NCBI RefSeq assembly: GCF_051960575.1
Contig: NZ_JBQCEE010000114.1
Location: forward strand, 1 to 10,383
Length of the DNA: 10,383 nucleotides
Reading direction: 5' to 3'
DNA from: JBQCEE01 sp051960575
GTDB lineage: Bacteria; Actinomycetota; Actinomycetes; Mycobacteriales; Jatrophihabitantaceae
A program made the position numbers and the translations under genes. The notes below the pieces were generated by a model. That model saw only the letters and a list, made by a program, of their open reading frames with translations. It was not told the DNA's origin and did no database searches. Positions 6,837 to 10,383 of this stretch are shown here, one piece after another. Positions within the stretch are counted from its first letter, which is position 1, and each line of letters starts with the position of its first letter.

Positions 6837-7924
6837 CCGGGTTCGTGCCGCCGCCGTACCCGTACGACCGGCTCAACGAGATCCTCGCGATCGCGGCCGA
6901 GCACGACGGCGGGGCGGTCGACCTGTCGATCGGTACCCCGTGCGATGCGCCGCCGCCCGCGGTGATGGCGGCGCTCGCCAACCCCGACGCTGCCCGCGGC
7001 TACCCGCCGTCGATCGGCACGTTCGAGTTCCGGCTCGCCGCCGCGCAGTGGATCAGCCGGCGGCTCGGCGCCGCGGTCGACCCGCGCACCGAGGTGGCGG
7101 CGTGCGTGGGCACGAAGGAGTTCGTCGCCTCGCTGCCGCAGTACCTCAAGCTGCGTGACCCGTCACGCGACACGGTGCTCTACCCGGCGATCAGCTACCC
7201 GACCTACGAGATGGGCGCGACGCTCGCCGGGTGCCGGGCGGTGCCCTACGAGTCGCTGGACGAGATCGTCGACACCGACGCCGAGCGGGCGCTGTGCATC
7301 TGGGCGAACTCACCGGCGAACCCGACCGGTGAGGTGCTCGACCTGCAGGAGGCCGCGACCTGGGCGCGGCTGCGCGGCATCCCGCTGATCTCGGACGAGT
7401 GCTACGCCGAGTTCTCGTGGACGGACGCGGGGCCGACGACCGTGCTGCGGTCGGGCACCGACGGCGTCATCGCCCTGCACTCGCTGTCGAAGCGCGACAA
7501 CTTCGCCGGCGCCCGCATCGGCTTCTACGCGGGCGACCCCGCGCTCGTCGGGTACCTGCGCGAGGTGCGCAAGCACGCCGGACTCATGCCGCCCGGCCCG
7601 GTGCAGTCGGCCGCGATCGTGGCCCTCGGCGACGACGACCACGTCGAGGTGCAGCGCGAGCGCTACCTGGCCCGGCTGATGCGGCTGCGGCAGGTGCTCG
7701 CCGCCGCCGACTACGCCGTCGACCTGCCCCGCGGCGCGTTCTACCTGTGGGCGCCCGCCCCGGACGGCGACGCCTGGGCCGCCGCCCGCGATCTCGCCGA
7801 GCGCGCCGGCATCGTCGTGTCGCCCGGCGAGTTCTACGGACCCCGGTCGACCGGCTGGTTCCGCGTGGCCGCGGTGCAGCCGGACGACCGCATCGAGCTC
7901 GCTGCGACCCGCGTCGGCGCCTGA
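6833..7924 (+). CDS. dapC: N-succinyldiaminopimelate aminotransferase (actinobacterial DapC type)
   Basis: This 363-residue fold-type I PLP aminotransferase probably converts N-succinyl-2-amino-6-oxopimelate plus glutamate to N-succinyl-LL-diaminopimelate plus 2-oxoglutarate. That is a cytosolic step of diaminopimelate and lysine synthesis. The PLP Schiff-base lysine is K220 in SLSKRDNFAG. Cofactor contacts are NPTG (163-166), D188 and Y191 in ISDECYAEF, and R228 in AGARIGF. R344 in GWFRVA is the expected carboxylate-binding arginine. The N-terminus (LSIGTPCDAPP, GYPPSIGTFEFR) and the length fit the actinobacterial DapC group rather than general AspC enzymes. The ATG overlaps the upstream TGA in ATGA, so it is co-transcribed with the dehydrogenase. 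In several actinobacteria a small ferredoxin gene precedes dapC, from memory; here a large Fe-S flavoprotein gene takes that place. A related aminotransferase with another substrate is possible. Confidence 0.85.
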   Translation: MTGFVPPPYPYDRLNEILAIAAEHDGGAVDLSIGTPCDAPPPAVMAALANPDAARGYPPSIGTFEFRLAAAQWISRRLGAAVDPRTEVAACVGTKEFVASLPQYLKLRDPSRDTVLYPAISYPTYEMGATLAGCRAVPYESLDEIVDTDAERALCIWANSPANPTGEVLDLQEAATWARLRGIPLISDECYAEFSWTDAGPTTVLRSGTDGVIALHSLSKRDNFAGARIGFYAGDPALVGYLREVRKHAGLMPPGPVQSAAIVALGDDDHVEVQRERYLARLMRLRQVLAAADYAVDLPRGAFYLWAPAPDGDAWAAARDLAERAGIVVSPGEFYGPRSTGWFRVAAVQPDDRIELAATRVGA

Positions 7925-7928
7925 CCTC

Positions 7929-7944
7929 GCCGCCTCCGGGCGGC
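7929..7944 (+). terminator. GC-rich stem-loop just after dapC
   Basis: GCCGCC (7929-7934) pairs perfectly with GGCGGC (7939-7944) around a TCCG tetraloop, starting 4 nt past the dapC stop. Its position fits a terminator or transcript-stabilising hairpin. No U tract follows. Confidence 0.5.
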
Positions 7945-7973
7945 CGGATCGTGATGCCCACACCGGCGCATGC

Positions 7974-7997
7974 CCGGTCCTGACCATCCAGGTCCGG
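7974..7997. terminator. Stem-loop in the convergent gap, possibly bidirectional terminator
   Basis: CCGGTCCTG (7974-7982) and CAGGTCCGG (7989-7997) pair at 8 of 9 positions around a 6-nt loop. The site lies between the ends of dapC and the minus-strand gene that stops at 8013, where a terminator serving both directions is expected. No U tract is present on either strand. Confidence 0.5.
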
Positions 7998-8012
7998 CAG
8001 GCCGTCGGCTCG

Positions 8013-9056
8013 TCAGGCCTGGCCGTAGTCCGCCGGAAGGCCGAGCTCGGACAGCACGGTCGCGGTGAAGTCGTTGCCGACGAGGGAGGCCGCCGGGTGG
8101 CCGGGCGCGCGCACCGTGGCCGTGAAGGCGCACCCGCCGCCAGACCGGTCGAAGGTGAGGTCGCCCGACGGGCGGTGCACCACGACCCGGTCGTCCTCCT
8201 GGACGAGCTGGGCCGGGCACGAGTGCGCACCCTCCGGCGCCGCGGACGCCAGCCGGTCCAGCCCCTGCGCCAGTCGCCGGGCGGCAGCACCCGTGAGCGT
8301 CCGGGTGACCGTCGGCGCGCCGCCCCGGCCATGGTCGTACGCCTTCCGCACGATCGTCACGTCGATCGAGGTCACGTCGGTGCCGACCAGCGACCAGGCC
8401 GGACGCAGCGGCACCCAGTCCAGCTCGACATCGGCGCGCACGGCGACGCCCGACCCGTGCGGCACGATCGCGAACTCGATGTCGGGACGGCCGTCCGCCG
8501 CGAAGTCGACCGTCTCGACCGTCGGGCCACCCGGGCCGCCGCCACCGCCGCTGCCGTCCGAGGCGTAGCCCGTCGGCGGGTGGTCGGTGAACCAGGCGGC
8601 GGCGTCGTCGAGCGTGCCGGGTGCCGTCCACCATCGCGCGTGATCGATGCGATCCGGGCCGCCCGTCGTCATGAACGGCTCGGTGAGGCCGGCCGGCGCA
8701 TGGTCGAGCTCCACCGCGCCGGGCAGTACGGGCAGCGTGGCGAGCACCGCGTCGACCTGCCGGATGGCCGCCTGCTCGGGGTCGTCCGACGCGGACCCGC
8801 CGGCCACGTGCGGTGTCGACGCCGCCTGCCCGGCGGGGCCCGCTGCCGGCGCGCCGGCGTCCCCCGACGACCGCGACCACACCAGTCCGCCGGCGACCGC
8901 CGCGACCAGCGCGGCGGCGACCAGCGCCGATCGCCACGGACGCCGCGCCGGTCGGGCCCGGGCGATCAGCGTGTCCGCGTCCAGCACCGGCGGCGGCCCG
9001 CCGGCAGCTGCGCGGACGAGCGCGGCAGCCTGCTCCTCGTCGATCGCCACGTCCAC
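8013..9056 (-). CDS. Hypothetical single-pass membrane protein with large extracytoplasmic domain
   Basis: I do not recognise the family. The product has 347 residues. A short acidic/alanine-rich N-terminal segment is followed by an Arg-rich stop (ARPARRPWR) and a single hydrophobic helix of about 17 residues (roughly 43-60). A Gly/Ala/Ser-rich linker and an acidic domain rich in Val, Asp and Gly follow, probably outside the membrane. A glycine run (GSGGGGGPGGP) splits the outer part. Two cysteines near the C-terminus (HSCPAQ, GGGCAF) could form a disulfide. Short cytoplasmic tail, one helix and sensor-like domain recall anti-sigma-like proteins, but no sigma gene adjoins, so I do not call it one. 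GTG at 9056 has AGGAG 6 nt upstream. GTG at 9050 has a perfect AGGAGG 5 nt upstream and is equally likely. It is transcribed alone, divergent from the ATP-grasp gene. Confidence 0.75.
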   Translation of the reverse strand: MDVAIDEEQAAALVRAAAGGPPPVLDADTLIARARPARRPWRSALVAAALVAAVAGGLVWSRSSGDAGAPAAGPAGQAASTPHVAGGSASDDPEQAAIRQVDAVLATLPVLPGAVELDHAPAGLTEPFMTTGGPDRIDHARWWTAPGTLDDAAAWFTDHPPTGYASDGSGGGGGPGGPTVETVDFAADGRPDIEFAIVPHGSGVAVRADVELDWVPLRPAWSLVGTDVTSIDVTIVRKAYDHGRGGAPTVTRTLTGAAARRLAQGLDRLASAAPEGAHSCPAQLVQEDDRVVVHRPSGDLTFDRSGGGCAFTATVRAPGHPAASLVGNDFTATVLSELGLPADYGQA

Positions 9057-9067
9057 CTCCTGCTCCT
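9056..9067 (-). promoter_or_regulatory. Ribosome binding sites of the membrane protein gene
   Basis: On the minus strand AGGAG (9067-9063) precedes GTG 9056 by 6 nt. AGGAGG (9061-9056) precedes a second in-frame GTG at 9050 by 5 nt. Either start is well served, and the choice changes the protein by two residues. This gene therefore has an ordinary leader, unlike its divergent neighbour. Confidence 0.65.
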
Positions 9068-9118
9068 GAGGTATTGACGCGGTGGGTGGTCACTTTGGTT
9101 GGGTGTCATCGTCGGACG

Positions 9119-9137
9119 GCAACATCACGCGAGCAAC
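9119..9137. repeat. Direct repeat GCAAC-N9-GCAAC upstream of the ATP-grasp gene
   Basis: GCAACATC occurs at 9119-9126 and 9133-9140, 14 bp apart. The second copy covers the expected -35 position of the promoter with -10 at 9159. The GCAAC-N9-GCAAC pattern is the same as at 1387-1405. It may be a binding site for a dimeric regulator; this is inference from position and repetition only. Confidence 0.35.
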
Positions 9138-9158
9138 ATCCCTGACACAGAGGCGGCA

Positions 9159-9171
9159 TACCGTGCCCTCG
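9159..9171 (+). promoter_or_regulatory. Probable -10 element of the ATP-grasp gene, leaderless
   Basis: TACCGT (9159-9164) fits TAnnnT and is followed by exactly 7 nt before the ATG at 9172, the same geometry as at glgM and glgC. No Shine-Dalgarno sequence precedes the ATG. The in-frame GTG at 9163 lies inside this hexamer and is therefore less likely to be the start. Confidence 0.55.
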
Positions 9172-10383
9172 ATGGCGGACCTCTTCGACGGCTACCCGGT
9201 CGGCGCCGCGTGGGACGAGATGATCGCGGCCGACGGGTCGTCGCGCGCGCCCTACCGCCTGCTGCACGAACACCTGCAGCGCAGCGGCACGCAGGAACTC
9301 CGCGCCGGCCTCGACACCCTGGCCCGCAGCTACCTCAACCAGGGCGTCACCTTCGACATCGGCGGCGAGGAGCGGCCGTTCCCGCTCGACATCGTGCCGC
9401 GGGTGATCGACGAGCAGGACTGGGTGGTGGTCGAGCAGGGCGTGCGCCAGCGGGTCGCCGCGCTCGAGGCCTTCCTCGCCGATGTCTACGGGCCGATGCG
9501 CGTGGTCGGTGACGGCGTGGTGCCGCGCTCGGTGATCGCCACCTCCAAGCACTTCCACCGCGCCGCCGCGGGGATCGAGCCGGTGAACGGCGTCCGCGTG
9601 CACGTGTCCGGCATCGACCTGATCCGCGACGAGCAGGGGCAGTTCCGCGTGCTCGAGGACAACGTGCGCGTGCCGTCGGGCGTCTCGTACGTGCTCGCGA
9701 ACCGCAACGCCATGCGCCAGCAGTGGACCGACGTGCTCAGCCGCGTCCGCCTGCGTCCGGTGTCGCACTACCCGCAGCGGCTGCTCGCGGCGCTGCGGGC
9801 GGCCGCCCCGCCGGGGGTCGTCGACCCGAACGTCGTCGTGCTCACGCCGGGTGTCTACAACAGCGCCTACTTCGAGCACGCCTGGCTCGCCCGTGCGATG
9901 GGCGTCGAGCTGGTCGAGGGACGCGACCTGGTCTGCTCCGGCGGCGTCGTGCGCATGCGTGACACCTCGGGGGAGCGGCGCGTCGACGTGATCTACCGGC
10001 GCGTGGACGACGAGTGGCTCGACCCCGTCCAGTTCCGTGCCGACTCGATGCTGGGCTGCCCGGGCCTGCTCACCGCGGCGCGCGCGGGCAACGTCGCGAT
10101 CGCGAACGCGGTCGGCAACGGCGTCGCCGACGACAAGCTGATCTACACCTACTTGCCCGACCTCGTGCGGTACTACCTCGGCGAGGAGCCGGTGCTGGAG
10201 AACGTCTCCACGTGGCGGCTGGAGGACAAGGGCGCGCTGGAGGAGGTGCTCGACCGCCTCGACGAGCTCGTGGTCAAGCCGGTCGACGGCGCGGGCGGCA
10301 AGGGGCTGGTCATCGGCCCGCAGGCGAGCCGCGCCGAACTGGACGCGCTGCGCAAGCGCCTGCGCGCCGACCCGCGCGGATGG
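9172..10383 (+). CDS. Circularly permuted ATP-grasp protein (CP_ATPgrasp, former DUF404/DUF407), 3' end outside the window
   Basis: The first 404 residues are present with no stop before the edge; family members usually have roughly 480-550. Recognisable segments are FLADVYG (101-107), LEDNVRVPSGVSYVLANR (161-178), VVLTPGVYNSAYFEHAWLA (221-240 region), VDVIYRRVDDEWLDP (271-285), NAVGNGVADDKLIYTYLPD (312-330) and VVKPVDGAGGKGL (367-379). The last is the glycine-rich ATP loop, near the C-terminus as expected for a permuted ATP-grasp fold. ATP-grasp enzymes join a carboxylate to an amine or thiol via an acyl phosphate; the substrate of this family is not established. It is commonly followed by an alpha-E (DUF403) gene and a transglutaminase-like gene, as in Rv2411c-Rv2409c of M. 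tuberculosis; these would lie to the right of this window. The ATG at 9172 is supported by the -10-like box. Confidence 0.92.
   Translation, partial: MADLFDGYPVGAAWDEMIAADGSSRAPYRLLHEHLQRSGTQELRAGLDTLARSYLNQGVTFDIGGEERPFPLDIVPRVIDEQDWVVVEQGVRQRVAALEAFLADVYGPMRVVGDGVVPRSVIATSKHFHRAAAGIEPVNGVRVHVSGIDLIRDEQGQFRVLEDNVRVPSGVSYVLANRNAMRQQWTDVLSRVRLRPVSHYPQRLLAALRAAAPPGVVDPNVVVLTPGVYNSAYFEHAWLARAMGVELVEGRDLVCSGGVVRMRDTSGERRVDVIYRRVDDEWLDPVQFRADSMLGCPGLLTAARAGNVAIANAVGNGVADDKLIYTYLPDLVRYYLGEEPVLENVSTWRLEDKGALEEVLDRLDELVVKPVDGAGGKGLVIGPQASRAELDALRKRLRADPRGW

Noticed and set aside
8097..9077. Plus-strand open frame opposite the membrane protein gene
   Set aside because: It is Arg-rich without motifs. 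The minus-strand frame has good ribosome binding sites, a membrane helix and GC-biased third positions.
1..10383. tRNA, rRNA, CRISPR arrays, insertion sequences, phage genes
   Set aside because: No cloverleaf, rRNA-like segment, regularly spaced repeats, transposase or integrase was seen. The content reads as ordinary chromosomal metabolism.

Overview
The window is very GC-rich, with nearly every third codon position G or C. Its gene content points to an actinobacterium (Actinomycetota). A GlgM-type glycosyltransferase and GlgC face each other across a short divergent promoter, as I recall for Rv1212c/Rv1213 of Mycobacterium. The aminotransferase is of the actinobacterial DapC type, and there is a circularly permuted ATP-grasp gene. 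I cannot place the organism more finely. All six complete reading frames end in TGA.

Layout. Bases 1-194 carry no gene I can support. They hold an odd AC/GT-rich stretch, a run of 15 C and a long stem-loop that probably ends glgM. glgM (195-1355, minus) and glgC (1448-2671, plus) diverge from a 92-bp region with two apparently leaderless promoters. A 20-bp imperfect inverted repeat (2690-2746) follows glgC and covers the start of a DAO-family FAD oxidoreductase gene (2726-3892), which is broken by one in-frame TGA at 2921. Next come a 959-residue FAD/4Fe-4S dehydrogenase (3957-6836) and dapC (6833-7924), which overlap by 4 bases and form an operon. Two stem-loops fill the convergent gap before a minus-strand gene for an unrecognised single-pass membrane protein (8013-9056). 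Divergent from it, the 5' part of a circularly permuted ATP-grasp gene (9172 onward) runs off the right edge.

How the genes work together. GlgC makes ADP-glucose. GlgM uses it to make maltose-1-phosphate (GlgE route to alpha-1,4-glucan) or to extend glucan, so the divergent pair is a functional unit. The dehydrogenase probably oxidises a D-2-hydroxyacid such as D-2-hydroxyglutarate or D-lactate. DapC acts in the succinylase branch of diaminopimelate/lysine synthesis. Why these two are translationally coupled is not evident. The ATP-grasp gene is usually the first member of an uncharacterised peptide-ligase-like cassette.

The points most worth checking are the single nonsense codon in an otherwise well-preserved oxidoreductase gene, the inverted repeat over its start, a recurring -10-like hexamer exactly 7 nt before three start codons, and a GCAAC-N9-GCAAC direct repeat in both divergent promoter regions. 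I did not see a clearly new multi-gene system.
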